Below are positions 34,777 through 44,836 of a stretch of DNA of 64,000 bases, piece after piece (position 1 is the first letter of the stretch; every line of letters starts with the position of its first letter). The DNA lies in assembly GCA_050011895.1 (NCBI GenBank), contig JBEKIF010000001.1:186001-250000 (forward strand). The letters are read 5' to 3'. Made by a program: the position numbers and the translations under genes. This DNA is from DATBGO01 sp050011895 (GTDB taxonomy: Bacteria; Actinomycetota; Actinomycetes; Streptosporangiales; Streptosporangiaceae). The notes under the pieces were generated by a model that saw only the letters and a program-made list of their open reading frames with translations, did no database searches and was not told the DNA's origin.

Positions 34777-36231
34777 TCACGACCGCTCCATGTCCTTTGC
34801 CTTCCGCTCCACGTCCTCGATGCCGCCGCACATGAAGAATGCCTGCTCCGGGAGGTGGTCGTACTTGCCTTCACAGATCGCCTTGAACGAGGAGATGGTG
34901 TCGGCCAGCGGGACGAATTCGCCCTCCTGGCCGGTGAACTGCTTGGCGACGAACATCGGGTGGGACAGGAACCGTTCGATCCGCCTCGCCCGCTGCACGG
35001 TGACCTTGTCCTCTTCGGACAGTTCGTCGATGCCGAGGATGGCGATGATGTCCTGCAGTTCCTTGTACCGCTGCAGGATCCGCTGTACCTCGCGGGCCAC
35101 GTCGTAGTGCTCCTGCCCCACATAGGCGGCATCCAGGATCCGCGAGGTGGAGTCCAGCGGGTCGACCGCAGGGAAGATGCCCTTCTGGGTGATCTCCCTG
35201 GACAGCACCGTGGTCGCGTCCAGGTGCGCGAAGGTGGTGTGCGGTGCCGGGTCGGTGATGTCGTCGGCGGGCACGTAGATGGCCTGCATCGAGGTGATCG
35301 AGTGGCCGCGGGTCGACGTGATCCGCTCCTGCAGCTGGCCCATCTCGTCGGCCAGCGTGGGCTGGTAACCCACCGCTGACGGCATCCGGCCGAGCAGCGT
35401 AGAGACTTCGCTGCCCGCCTGGGTGAACCGGAAGATGTTGTCGATGAACAGCAGCACGTCCTGGCCCTGGACGTCGCGGAAGTACTCGGCCATCGTGAGC
35501 GCCGCCAGCCCGACCCGGAGCCTGGTGCCCGGCGGCTCGTCCATCTGGCCGAAGACAAGCGCGGTGTCCCTGATGACGTTGGACTCCGTCATCTCGATGA
35601 TCAGGTCGTTGCCCTCGCGGGTCCGCTCGCCGACGCCCGCGAATACCGAGACACCGCCGAAGTTCTTGGCGACCCTGGTGATCATCTCCTGGATCAGCAC
35701 GGTCTTGCCCACGCCGGCGCCGCCGAACAGGCCGACCTTGCCGCCCTTGACATAGGGGGTCAGCAGGTCGAGCACCTTGATCCCGGTCACCAGGATCTCC
35801 GTCCGCCCCTCCAGCTGGTCGAACGGCGGCGGGTCCCGGTGGATCCCCCACCGCTCGGTCACATTCAGGGACGCCGTCGGTACGTCCAGGGTCTCGCCGA
35901 GGACGTTGAACACATGGCCCTTGGTGACGTCCCCGACCGGCACCGAGATGGGGCCGCCGGTGTCGGTCACCGGAGCACCGCGCACCAGGCCGTCGGTCGG
36001 CTGCATGGCAATCGCGCGGATGACGTTGTCGCCGATGTCGAGAGCGACCTCCAGGGTCAGCGTCCGCTGCTCCTCCCCGAGCGTCACATCGACGTGCAGA
36101 GCGTTATAAATGCCTGGTATTTCCCCGGTGGCGAACTCCACGTCGACGACGGGACCCGTGACCCGCACGACACGTCCGGTGCCGGCGCCTGCCGCACCCG
36201 AGGCGGCGGGGTTCTCTACGGTAGCGGTCAT
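34777..36231 (-). CDS. atpD: F1Fo ATP synthase beta subunit
   Basis: This 484-aa protein has Walker A GGAGVGKT (170-177), the GVGERTREGNDL catalytic Glu region, LLFIDNIFRF (Walker B) and DELSEEDK. It is the catalytic ATP-synthesising subunit. The first 18 residues are Ala/Gly-rich. ATG 36231 gives MTATVENPA and lies seven bases after the atpG stop; upstream the frame shadows atpG. Confidence 0.97.
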   Translation of the reverse strand: MTATVENPAASGAAGAGTGRVVRVTGPVVDVEFATGEIPGIYNALHVDVTLGEEQRTLTLEVALDIGDNVIRAIAMQPTDGLVRGAPVTDTGGPISVPVGDVTKGHVFNVLGETLDVPTASLNVTERWGIHRDPPPFDQLEGRTEILVTGIKVLDLLTPYVKGGKVGLFGGAGVGKTVLIQEMITRVAKNFGGVSVFAGVGERTREGNDLIIEMTESNVIRDTALVFGQMDEPPGTRLRVGLAALTMAEYFRDVQGQDVLLFIDNIFRFTQAGSEVSTLLGRMPSAVGYQPTLADEMGQLQERITSTRGHSITSMQAIYVPADDITDPAPHTTFAHLDATTVLSREITQKGIFPAVDPLDSTSRILDAAYVGQEHYDVAREVQRILQRYKELQDIIAILGIDELSEEDKVTVQRARRIERFLSHPMFVAKQFTGQEGEFVPLADTISSFKAICEGKYDHLPEQAFFMCGGIEDVERKAKDMERS

Positions 36232-36238
36232 ATGAGGC

Positions 36239-37147
36239 TCACTTACTCCCTGAGAGCGTCTCAGCCAGCGCGTTGGCGCCCCCGACGATCTCGCTGATTT
36301 CCTGGGTGATCTCGGCCTGCCGTGCCTTGTTGGCTTCACGCGTGAGCTGGTCGAGAATGTCGTTGGCGTTGTCAGTGGCCGACTTCATGGCCCGCCGCCT
36401 GGCTGCGATCTCGGCCGCCGCCGCATCGAGCAGCGAGGCAAAGATCCGGCTTTCCACATACCAGGGCAGCAGCGCGTCAAGGACCACCTCGGGCGACGGC
36501 TCGAACTCGTAGACCGGTATCGGCCCGGGCGGCGGCTCCGTGGTCTCCTCGATCTCCAGCGGCAGCAGCCTGCGGACGACGGGCTGCTGGGTGAGCATGG
36601 ACACGAACTCGGTGTGCACCACGTGGATCTCGTCGACACCGCCCTCCTCGGCCGGCCGCCCGAACGCCTGCAGCAGGGCGCTGGTGATCTCGCTGGCGTT
36701 ATGGTGCGCCGGGGTGTCGGAGAAGCCGCCCCACTCCCCCGCGATGTCCAGGCTGCGGAACCGGTACCAGCCGATCCCTTTCCGCCCGGTCACGTAGGGG
36801 ATGGTCTCGATGTTGTGGCTGCCCAGCAGCGCCCGCAGGCCCTGCGCCGCCCGCAGCACGTTGGCGTTGTAGCCGCCGCAGAAGCCCCGGTCGCTGGTCA
36901 TGATGAGGACCGCGGCGCGGCGGCGGTTCTCCGGTTCCCTGGTCAGCGGATGCTCGATCTGCCCGGACCGGCTGACCACCGCCTCGACCGCGCGGGTGAT
37001 CTCGCTGGCGTACGGCGCGGCCGCGTGGGCCCGCTGCTGGGCCTTGATGATCCGCGACGCCGCGATCAGCTCCTGGGCGCGCGTGATCTTGGCGGTGGAC
37101 TGGACCGATCTGATCCGCCGCCGGACCAACCGAAGCTGTGCTCCCAT
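36239..37147 (-). CDS. atpG: F1Fo ATP synthase gamma subunit
   Basis: This 302-aa protein begins MGAQLRLVRRRIRSVQSTAKIT and ends with MKSATDNANDILDQLTREANKARQAEIT...EIVGGA, the two coiled-coil helices of the rotor shaft. The middle has TSDRGFCGGYNANV. Start ATG 37147 matches the family start. It lies between atpA and atpD with gaps of 16 and 7 bp. Confidence 0.95.
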   Translation of the reverse strand: MGAQLRLVRRRIRSVQSTAKITRAQELIAASRIIKAQQRAHAAAPYASEITRAVEAVVSRSGQIEHPLTREPENRRRAAVLIMTSDRGFCGGYNANVLRAAQGLRALLGSHNIETIPYVTGRKGIGWYRFRSLDIAGEWGGFSDTPAHHNASEITSALLQAFGRPAEEGGVDEIHVVHTEFVSMLTQQPVVRRLLPLEIEETTEPPPGPIPVYEFEPSPEVVLDALLPWYVESRIFASLLDAAAAEIAARRRAMKSATDNANDILDQLTREANKARQAEITQEISEIVGGANALAETLSGSK

Positions 37148-37163
37148 GCCTGCCTCTCCCGCC

Positions 37164-38816
<1,653 letters not shown>

Positions 38817-38898
38817 CTTCCTGCCGTCTCTCTCGCCTTGATCTGGTATCTCAGGGTCTGTTTCGTGTTCCTGCGGCGCGACCGCAGGTCGGTCCGGT

Positions 38899-39714
38899 TC
38901 AGGCCGCCAGCCTGCGCCGGAGGCTGCCGAGCCTGGTCGCCAGGCTGCCGTCGATGAACTCGTCGCCGGTCTTGATGGACACCCCGCCGATGACCAGCGG
39001 GTCGAGCACCACATTGAGGTGCACGTCGTGACCGTAGGCGGCAGCGAGCGCCGCCGCCAGCCTGCCGCGCTGCTCGGCGGTGAGGTCGACAGCGACATGG
39101 ACCTCGGCCACCAGCCGGGCCCGCCGCTGCGCGGCCAGCCGCGCATAACCGGCCAGGCTCGTATCCAGGCTACGTCCCCTGGGGCGCACCGCCGCCTGGG
39201 CGACCAGCCGCAAGCTCTGGGCGGTCACCTTGCCGCCCAGCAGCTCATCGAGCAGCTCCCGCTTGCGGTCAGCCGCTACGAACGGATTCGACAGCACGGC
39301 CCGCAGGTCAGAGTGGGCATTCACGACACGGCTGAACCTGAACAGCTCGTCCTCAAGGTCGTCGAGGTGACCGTCACCGTCCGCCGCCTCGACAATAGCC
39401 AGCACGGCCAGCTCCTCGGCAGCGTCGGCCAGGTCAGCCGGGGCCGACCAGCGCCCGCTCACCAGGCTGGTGACCAGCTCGAGCGTGGCGGGCGACACCT
39501 TCCCGCCGAGCAGCTGCCTGGCCAGGTCCGTTTTGGCCCGGGCGTCGCGCGCCGAATCGGACAGCGAGCGCAGCAGCGCAGGCTCCCCGTCGATCAGCGT
39601 GGTGACGGCGAACAGTTCGTCGCCGAGCTGAGCGGCCGACCCTGGGTTTGCTCCCGCTACCTCGGCGAGCCGCTCCTTGGCTGCCCCGAGCGATGCCCTG
39701 CTTGCGCCTCTCAT
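38899..39714 (-). CDS. atpH: F1Fo ATP synthase delta subunit
   Basis: This 271-aa protein has the helical N-terminal domain and the C-terminal VEVHVAVDLTAEQRGRLAAALAAAYGHDVHLNVVLDPLVIGGVSIK, the OSCP/delta signature. It is longer than the E. coli subunit (177) but has the Streptomyces-like length, and it is not fused to a b domain as in mycobacteria. The start overlaps the atpF stop by ATGA. Confidence 0.93.
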   Translation of the reverse strand: MRGASRASLGAAKERLAEVAGANPGSAAQLGDELFAVTTLIDGEPALLRSLSDSARDARAKTDLARQLLGGKVSPATLELVTSLVSGRWSAPADLADAAEELAVLAIVEAADGDGHLDDLEDELFRFSRVVNAHSDLRAVLSNPFVAADRKRELLDELLGGKVTAQSLRLVAQAAVRPRGRSLDTSLAGYARLAAQRRARLVAEVHVAVDLTAEQRGRLAAALAAAYGHDVHLNVVLDPLVIGGVSIKTGDEFIDGSLATRLGSLRRRLAA

Positions 39715-40265
39715 CGGCCTGCCTTCACCCCGCCGGCCGGGCCGGACTGGCCTTCCTCGAGCTCGGCCAGGAACCTGTCCACTGTCCTGCGCTGCCTGGC
39801 CTCGTCCTGGAGGGCCTCGCCGACGATCCGGCTGGCCAGCTCGACCGCGAGCGAGCCGACCTCGGTACGCAGCGAGTTCACCGCCTGCTCCCTGGCCGCC
39901 TCGATCTGCGCCGTCGCCGCGCTGACCAGCCGCTGGTACTCAGCCTGCCCCCGGTCCCGCTCTTCGGCCACGATCTGGGCGCCCTGCTCCTTGGCCTGCT
40001 CCCGCAGGCGCGCGGCCTCATGCCTGGCCTCGGCGAGCTGCGCCCGGTACTGCTCGAGTTCCCGCTGCGCTTCCGCCTGGGTCTCCTTGGCGCGCTCAAG
40101 CCCGCCCTCGATCGCGTCGGTGCGCTCCGCGAGGGTCTTGGTGATCCGCGGCATCAGCACCTTGGCGAGCAGACCGAACACGATCAGGAACGAGACCGCG
40201 CCGATGATCAGCTCGGTCAGGTCAGGGACCAGGGGATTCTGCGTCGCTGCCGCCTGGTACAACAT
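39711..40265 (-). CDS. atpF: F1Fo ATP synthase b subunit
   Basis: This 184-aa protein has an N-terminal transmembrane helix (LTELIIGAVSFLIVFGLLAKVLMP) followed by a long charged helix rich in Glu, Gln and Arg, forming the peripheral-stalk dimer. It is translationally coupled to atpH and lies 26 bp after atpE. Confidence 0.94.
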   Translation of the reverse strand: MLYQAAATQNPLVPDLTELIIGAVSFLIVFGLLAKVLMPRITKTLAERTDAIEGGLERAKETQAEAQRELEQYRAQLAEARHEAARLREQAKEQGAQIVAEERDRGQAEYQRLVSAATAQIEAAREQAVNSLRTEVGSLAVELASRIVGEALQDEARQRRTVDRFLAELEEGQSGPAGGVKAGR

Positions 40266-40291
40266 GTGCGGCTACCTCTCCGGCCTGGGCC

Positions 40292-40552
40292 TCATTTGAT
40301 GAAGAACGGGACCGCGATGCCGATCAGCGCGAGCGCCTCGGTCAGCGCGAACCCGATCCACATGTACGTGGTGATGATTCCCGTCGCCTCAGGCTGGCGG
40401 GCCATCCCCTCAATAGCATGACCGAAGACCAGGCCGATGCCTACGCCCGGGCCGATCGCGGCCAGGCCGTAGACGAGCGCGCCGAGGTTCTTGATGCTGA
40501 TGTTGAGGTTGGTGGTGGTGCCCGCCGCCAGCAGGGTGGCCAGTGGATGCAT
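40292..40552 (-). CDS. atpE: F1Fo ATP synthase c subunit
   Basis: This 86-aa hairpin protein has the glycine helix GPGVGIG (34-40), the cytoplasmic loop ARQPE (51-55) and the ion-binding E72 in FALTEALALIG. The residues needed for Na+ coordination next to E72 are not evident, so proton coupling is likely. It forms the rotor ring. Confidence 0.96.
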   Translation of the reverse strand: MHPLATLLAAGTTTNLNISIKNLGALVYGLAAIGPGVGIGLVFGHAIEGMARQPEATGIITTYMWIGFALTEALALIGIAVPFFIK

Positions 40553-40627
40553 GTGTCGTTTCTTTCTCTCCGGTCGGCGGCACTTCCCGCCGTGGCTCTT
40601 GTTGCGTCGGTTCAGGGCTGAGTCGGT

Positions 40628-41437
40628 TCAGTGTGATGACTCCATCGCGTCCGCGAAGTAAAAGGCGGTCAGCGTGGTGAAGATGAAGGCCTGCAGCGCC
40701 TGGATCAGCACCTCGAGCCCGGTCAGGATGATCGTCATGACGAACGAGGTCGCCGCGAACAGCAGCCCGATCGAGGCGCTGAACAGGTACCAGGAGGCCA
40801 GCGCGAACACCAGCAGCAGCAGGTGGCCGGCCAGCATGTTGGCGAACAGCCGGATGGTGAGGGTGAACGGCCGCACGATAATGTTCGACAGCAGCTCGAT
40901 CGGGCTCAGCAGCGGCAGGATCCACCATGGCGCGCCGGGCGGCACCGCCATGTTCTTGAAGTAGCCGAGCGCCCCCTGGTGCTTGATGCCCAGGGTGATA
41001 TAGGTGATCCAGACCATCAAGGTCAGTCCGAGCGGGAACGCGATCTTCGACGTCGCGGGGAACTGCGCCAGCGGGATGATCCCCATGATGTTCATGAACC
41101 AGACGAAGAAGAACAGCGCCACAAGGAACGGCAGGAAGCCGTCGCCCTTCTTGCCGAGCTGCGGACGCAGTATCTGGTCCCTGACGAACAGCACGCCGAG
41201 CTCGGCGACGTTCTGCGCGCCGCGCGGGACGAGCTTCGGGTTGCGGAAGGCGAACCCGAAGAAACCCACCACGATGCCCGCGCAGATCACCGCGAGCAGC
41301 ATCGGCTTGGTGAAGTGGAAGCTGCCGATGGAGAAGATCGGCTTAAAGAAGAAGTAGTCGATCGACGGGGCCGGGTATCCGCAGCCGGTGAAGATGTGGC
41401 ATCCGCTGGCCGTCGTGATCGCGTGGATGTCACTCAC
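40628..41437 (-). CDS. atpB: F1Fo ATP synthase a subunit
   Basis: This 269-aa protein has five to six transmembrane helices. The essential stator arginine is R196 in LTIRLFANMLAGH. The segment IIVRPFTLTIRLF and the final QALQAFIFTTLTAFYFADA are characteristic. It provides the two proton half-channels and lies upstream of atpE by 75 bp. Confidence 0.96.
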   Translation of the reverse strand: MSDIHAITTASGCHIFTGCGYPAPSIDYFFFKPIFSIGSFHFTKPMLLAVICAGIVVGFFGFAFRNPKLVPRGAQNVAELGVLFVRDQILRPQLGKKGDGFLPFLVALFFFVWFMNIMGIIPLAQFPATSKIAFPLGLTLMVWITYITLGIKHQGALGYFKNMAVPPGAPWWILPLLSPIELLSNIIVRPFTLTIRLFANMLAGHLLLLVFALASWYLFSASIGLLFAATSFVMTIILTGLEVLIQALQAFIFTTLTAFYFADAMESSH

Positions 41438-41543
41438 GGTGTGTACCTCCGGCTGGTCGCGCTGTCATTCTGTGGGCCGCCCGGACGCGTCGGCTTCCGC
41501 GACGTCCGGGAACGCCGGGTCCGGGTGTCCCGCTCGCGCGCGG

Positions 41544-41777
41544 TCAGGACGGTCGTGCGTACCGGAAGATGATGAGCGCGATCGCCAGGGCGAGGCCGAG
41601 CAGCATCCCGGCCGGGAACAGCGCTGATATCCCGGTCCATCGCCCGATCAGCCAGCCGGCCCCGCCGTAGACGGCCATTCCCCCGATCAGATAGCTGGTG
41701 ACCGCCCAGCCAGCACTCGCGCTCGGCGGCCCTGGCGAATAGTTCTTGTCCGGCGGCTTGTTGTCCTTGCCGCTCAT
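41544..41777 (-). CDS. AtpZ/AtpI-like small membrane protein (F1Fo gene 1 type)
   Basis: This 77-aa protein has a soluble Pro/Lys-rich lead and two transmembrane segments: WAVTSYLIGGMAVYGGAGWLIG and FPAGMLLGLALAIALIIFRY. The G-x3-G-x-G-W pattern matches the AtpZ/ATPase_gene1 family, which helps c-ring assembly or Mg2+ supply. It sits between the ATP synthase I-like gene and atpB. Confidence 0.75.
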   Translation of the reverse strand: MSGKDNKPPDKNYSPGPPSASAGWAVTSYLIGGMAVYGGAGWLIGRWTGISALFPAGMLLGLALAIALIIFRYARPS

Positions 41778-41865
41778 CGCAGGCTGGCCGCCGCCGGGAG
41801 CCAGCCGCCACAGCCTTGCGCGTGGGCCGCGGTACGCCGTCCAGGTCCTGTATGTGCCGCACGGG

Positions 41866-42270
41866 TCACCGTTCCCGGTCCGGCTGGACGTACAGCATCT
41901 TCCGCCGCAAGGACCACATCACCTGCGCCGCGCTGTAGGCGAGGATGCAGACGATCGCGGTCAGGCCGAACATCCGGGGATTGAAAGCGGTCGAACCCTG
42001 GAACCGCCCCACGAGGAAGAGCAGGATGACAATCTTGATGAGATATGTGCTGAGTGCGGTCACCATCATGGCCTGCGGGCTCACCCGCGCCGCGCGGCCC
42101 ACGGCGATCATGCTGATGCCGAAGAAGACGGCGACCAGGCCCACCCCGATCGCGGCTCCGATCAGCGCCTTACTGCCGCCCAGACCAGCAGCGAGCCCGA
42201 CCATGACCGCGCCGACGGCGGCAGTTACGACTGCCGACCGGCGGACGATCCAGGCATAGTCTGGCAGCAT
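41866..42270 (-). CDS. atpI: ATP synthase I-like membrane protein
   Basis: This 134-aa protein has four predicted transmembrane helices; the start LPDYAWIVRRSAVVTAAVGAVMVGL and the end AAQVMWSLRRKMLYVQPDRER are typical of actinobacterial proteins in this slot. It is the first gene of the atp operon, with possible control sites just upstream (42442-42497). The role in ATP synthase assembly is inferred. Confidence 0.72.
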   Translation of the reverse strand: MLPDYAWIVRRSAVVTAAVGAVMVGLAAGLGGSKALIGAAIGVGLVAVFFGISMIAVGRAARVSPQAMMVTALSTYLIKIVILLFLVGRFQGSTAFNPRMFGLTAIVCILAYSAAQVMWSLRRKMLYVQPDRER

Positions 42271-42441
42271 CTAATCGGCTCCGGGGGAACTCGACGGGAA
42301 CAGGTCGGTCTGCGGGGACGATCGACTGCCCGAGCCGGTGCCCGGGTGGCACCGGACCGCCGACCCGCAAGTGCGGCGGGGCAGCATCGTCAGGTGACCG
42401 AAACGTATCACGGGCCTCGAACTCGTCTGCGAGTGGGTGCT

Positions 42442-42457
42442 CGTGAAAGATATCACA
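42442..42457. promoter_or_regulatory. CRP-type binding site upstream of the atp operon
   Basis: CGTGAAAGATATCACA fits the CRP/FNR consensus TGTGA-N6-TCACA at nine of ten arm positions. It lies 172 bp upstream of the atpI start. CRP-family regulators (CRP, GlxR) control energy genes in actinobacteria, so control of the atp operon is plausible. Confidence 0.45.
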
Positions 42458-42482
42458 AGCTCTCCGGCCACGGGTTCGGTAA

Positions 42483-42497
42483 GTGACCTTAAGTCAC
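42483..42497. promoter_or_regulatory. inverted repeat GTGAC-N5-GTCAC
   Basis: GTGAC (42483-42487) and GTCAC (42493-42497) are perfect inverted arms around CTTAA, in the gap between the WecA-like gene and atpI. It may be a second operator for the atp promoter. No further boxes can be assigned with confidence in 42271-42521. Confidence 0.35.
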
Positions 42498-42521
42498 GAA
42501 TGCACCGTTCCGCTTGGGCGT

Positions 42522-44015
42522 CTAGCGCCACCGCGGATCGGTCAGCGCCTGCACGGCCAGCACGGTAGTCGGCGTGTCCGGGCCCGCCGCCGGCTGGCCA
42601 GTTCCCGCTGCCGGGGACCGGCCGGGCGGGTCCGTTATGGGCTGACCGGGCGCGTCCGTTATCGCCTGCCCGGGCGCGTCCGTCATGGCCTGCCCGGGCG
42701 CGTCCGTCATGGCCTGCCCGTTCGCGTCCGTCGTGGCCTGCCCGTTCGCGTCCGCCAGAAGCTGGCCGTTCGCGTCCGTCATGGCCTGCCCGTTCGCGTC
42801 CGCCAGAAGCTGGCCGTTCGCGTCCGTCACGGCCTGCCCGGCCGTTACCGAGGCCGGCTGGCTGATAGCTGGCCCGCGCCGGCCGCGGGCCCCGCGCGGC
42901 CGCTTCCACCAGCGCAGCCGGGGCATGGACATCAGCAGCAGCGCGAGCACGGCCGCCAGGGTCGCCACCGCGAACACGAACACCTGCGTATTCGCGACGG
43001 ACAGCCAGACCACCGTTCCGGCGAACAGCGCCGCCCACAGGTACATGATCAGCACGCTCAGCCGGTGCGAGTGACCGATGTCGAGCAGCCGGTGATGCAA
43101 GTGCCGCCGATCCGCGGCGAACGGCGACAAACCTGCCCTGGTCCGCCGGATCACCGCGAGCAGCAGGTCAGCGTACGGGATCACCAGGATCGCGGCGGGC
43201 AGCAGCAGCGGCAGCACCTCGGGGAACCTGTTCAGCGTGGCGGTCTTGTAGTTGACCAGGCTCCAGTAGTTCAGCGAGGCGATGCTCGAGATCGGCGTGT
43301 AGGCGAGCAGCAGCCCGAGCAGCATCGCGCCGGTGTCACCCATGAAGATCCTGGCCGGATAGAAATTGTGCGGCAGGAAACCGAGGCACGCCCCGGCCAC
43401 CAGCGCCGCAGCCAGTGCCGGGCCAGCCTGATCGGTAATGCCGGTCACGCGGGTGAGCTTGAAGTAATAGACGAAGAACGAGAGCGCGGCGATGCACACG
43501 ATCCCGGCCGCCAGGCCATCGAGGCCGTCGATGAAATTGACCGCGTTAATGGTGGCGACCACGACCAGGATGGTCAGCGCGGTCGCCTCGTTCGGGGTCA
43601 GGATCAGCGCTCCGCCGCCCGGCTCGGGCAGCCAGGCGAGCTGGGCGCCGCTCCAGACCAGGATCGCGGCGGCGGCCACCTGGCCGGCCAGCTTGCTGAT
43701 CGGGTTGAGGCCCCACCGGTCGTCGACAGCGCCAACCGCCACGATCAGGCCGCCTGCCAGCAGCAGGCCGGCCCCCATCCGGCTGCCTTGGAACACGTTC
43801 CCGCGCAGCGGCTCGACCTGGCTGGCCACCATGAGCCCGGCCGCCAGGCCGGCATATATGGCCAGCCCGCCGAGCAGCGGGATGGGTACGACGTGCACAT
43901 CCCGGTCCCTGGCGGCATGCATCGCGCCGACCGAGATCGCCACGCGGCGCACCAGCGGCGTGAGCAGATAGGTGACAGCAGCCGTAACGAGAAGCGTCAG
44001 ACCGTACTCACGCAC
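42522..44015 (-). CDS. MraY/WecA-family undecaprenyl-phosphate sugar-1-phosphate transferase with a repeat tail
   Basis: This 497-aa protein has about ten transmembrane helices. The family motifs are FIDGLDGLAAG near residue 170, GFLPHNFYPARIFMGDTGAM near 225 and the HLHHRLLDIGHSH loop near 305. It transfers a HexNAc-1-phosphate to undecaprenyl phosphate to start glycan assembly; actinobacterial orthologues (Rfe/WecA) occur in this position before atpI. The C-terminal 120 residues after the last helix are octapeptides of the TDANGQAM type encoded by 24-bp repeats, an unusual cytoplasmic tail. Confidence 0.88.
   Translation of the reverse strand: MREYGLTLLVTAAVTYLLTPLVRRVAISVGAMHAARDRDVHVVPIPLLGGLAIYAGLAAGLMVASQVEPLRGNVFQGSRMGAGLLLAGGLIVAVGAVDDRWGLNPISKLAGQVAAAAILVWSGAQLAWLPEPGGGALILTPNEATALTILVVVATINAVNFIDGLDGLAAGIVCIAALSFFVYYFKLTRVTGITDQAGPALAAALVAGACLGFLPHNFYPARIFMGDTGAMLLGLLLAYTPISSIASLNYWSLVNYKTATLNRFPEVLPLLLPAAILVIPYADLLLAVIRRTRAGLSPFAADRRHLHHRLLDIGHSHRLSVLIMYLWAALFAGTVVWLSVANTQVFVFAVATLAAVLALLLMSMPRLRWWKRPRGARGRRGPAISQPASVTAGQAVTDANGQLLADANGQAMTDANGQLLADANGQATTDANGQAMTDAPGQAMTDAPGQAITDAPGQPITDPPGRSPAAGTGQPAAGPDTPTTVLAVQALTDPRWR
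42635..42850. repeat. 24-bp tandem repeats in the C-terminus of the WecA-like gene
   Basis: About nine imperfect 24-bp units (GCCTGCCCGTTCGCGTCCGT-type on the plus strand) encode TDANGQAM, ADANGQLL, TDAPGQAM and similar octapeptides. Spacing varies little and the frame is kept. Confidence 0.85.
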
Positions 44016-44167
44016 GGTCCTTCACCACGTCCGGCCGGCTTCTACAGGCATTAGAGCAACTCTAGAACACCGGGTCACCTGCCGGGCCGGGTGCGCGGGC
44101 AGCGACCGGGCCTGCGCCGGGGCCAGGACCCGGCGCGCACGCTGTCGGCCGGCTGCACCGGGCAAGG

Positions 44168-44830
44168 TCAACCGCCTGACCCGGCGTCATCGACGGTGAC
44201 CAGGGCCGTCACCTCGCGGAGCCGCCCGATGGAGACCACTCCGAGGCGGAGCAGCCGCGGCGTCGTACCGGTGAGGTCGACGATGGTGGAGGGAACGTCA
44301 CCTGCGCACGGTCCCCCGTCCAGGTAGACGGAGACGACGTCGCCCAGCTCCTGCGCGGCCTGGTCCGCCGTGATGGCGGGCGGCGACCCGCTGCGGTTGG
44401 CGCTGCTGACCGCGAGCGGTCCCGTCTCCTTGAGCAGCTCGAGCGCGACAGGGTGCAGCGGCATGCGCACCGCTACCGTGCCGCGGGTGTCGCCAAGATC
44501 CCAGTTCAGCGTCCGGCTGGCCCGGCAGACCAGGGTCAGGCCGCCGGGCCAGAACTCCTCGATGAGGTCATGGCCGTAGGTCCCGAAGTCCTCGACCAGC
44601 GCGGAGGCCGCGCGGACCGTCCCGACCAGCACCGGAGGCGGCATCTCCCGGCCGCGCCCCTTGGCCGCGAGCAACCCGGCGACCGCCGCCGGATGAAACG
44701 CGTCGGCACCCACCCCGTACACCGTGTCCGTCGGCAGGACCACCAGCTCGCCGGTGCGCAGCGCGGTGGCCGCCGCCGCCAGGCCCTCGCTTCGCTGCCC
44801 GGCGTCTGCGCAGTCATACCTGGCACTCAT
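44168..44830 (-). CDS. tsaC: threonylcarbamoyl-AMP synthase (TsaC/Sua5/YrdC)
   Basis: This 220-aa protein has the YrdC signature LVVLPTDTVYGVGADAF near residue 31, a K-x-R region (AAKGRGREMPPPVLVG), GTVAVRMPLHPVALELL and SSANRSGSP. It makes threonylcarbamoyl-AMP for tRNA t6A37. It follows prmC by six bases and is probably co-translated. Confidence 0.92.
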   Translation of the reverse strand: MSARYDCADAGQRSEGLAAAATALRTGELVVLPTDTVYGVGADAFHPAAVAGLLAAKGRGREMPPPVLVGTVRAASALVEDFGTYGHDLIEEFWPGGLTLVCRASRTLNWDLGDTRGTVAVRMPLHPVALELLKETGPLAVSSANRSGSPPAITADQAAQELGDVVSVYLDGGPCAGDVPSTIVDLTGTTPRLLRLGVVSIGRLREVTALVTVDDAGSGG

Positions 44831-44836
44831 GGCCGC

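Noticed and set aside
38899..39714. A fused b-delta ATP synthase subunit as in mycobacteria
   Set aside because: The b and delta subunits are separate genes here, with an ATGA overlap and their own domains.
42635..42850. CRISPR-like array
   Set aside because: Units are contiguous 24-bp coding repeats without unique spacers, and no cas genes are present. The same reasoning excludes 21060-21194, 24543-24677, 25174-25354 and 57300-58260.
42483..44054. Plus-strand frame with GLPGRVRH repeats opposite the WecA-like gene
   Set aside because: It is the antisense reading of the octapeptide repeat region; no other support.
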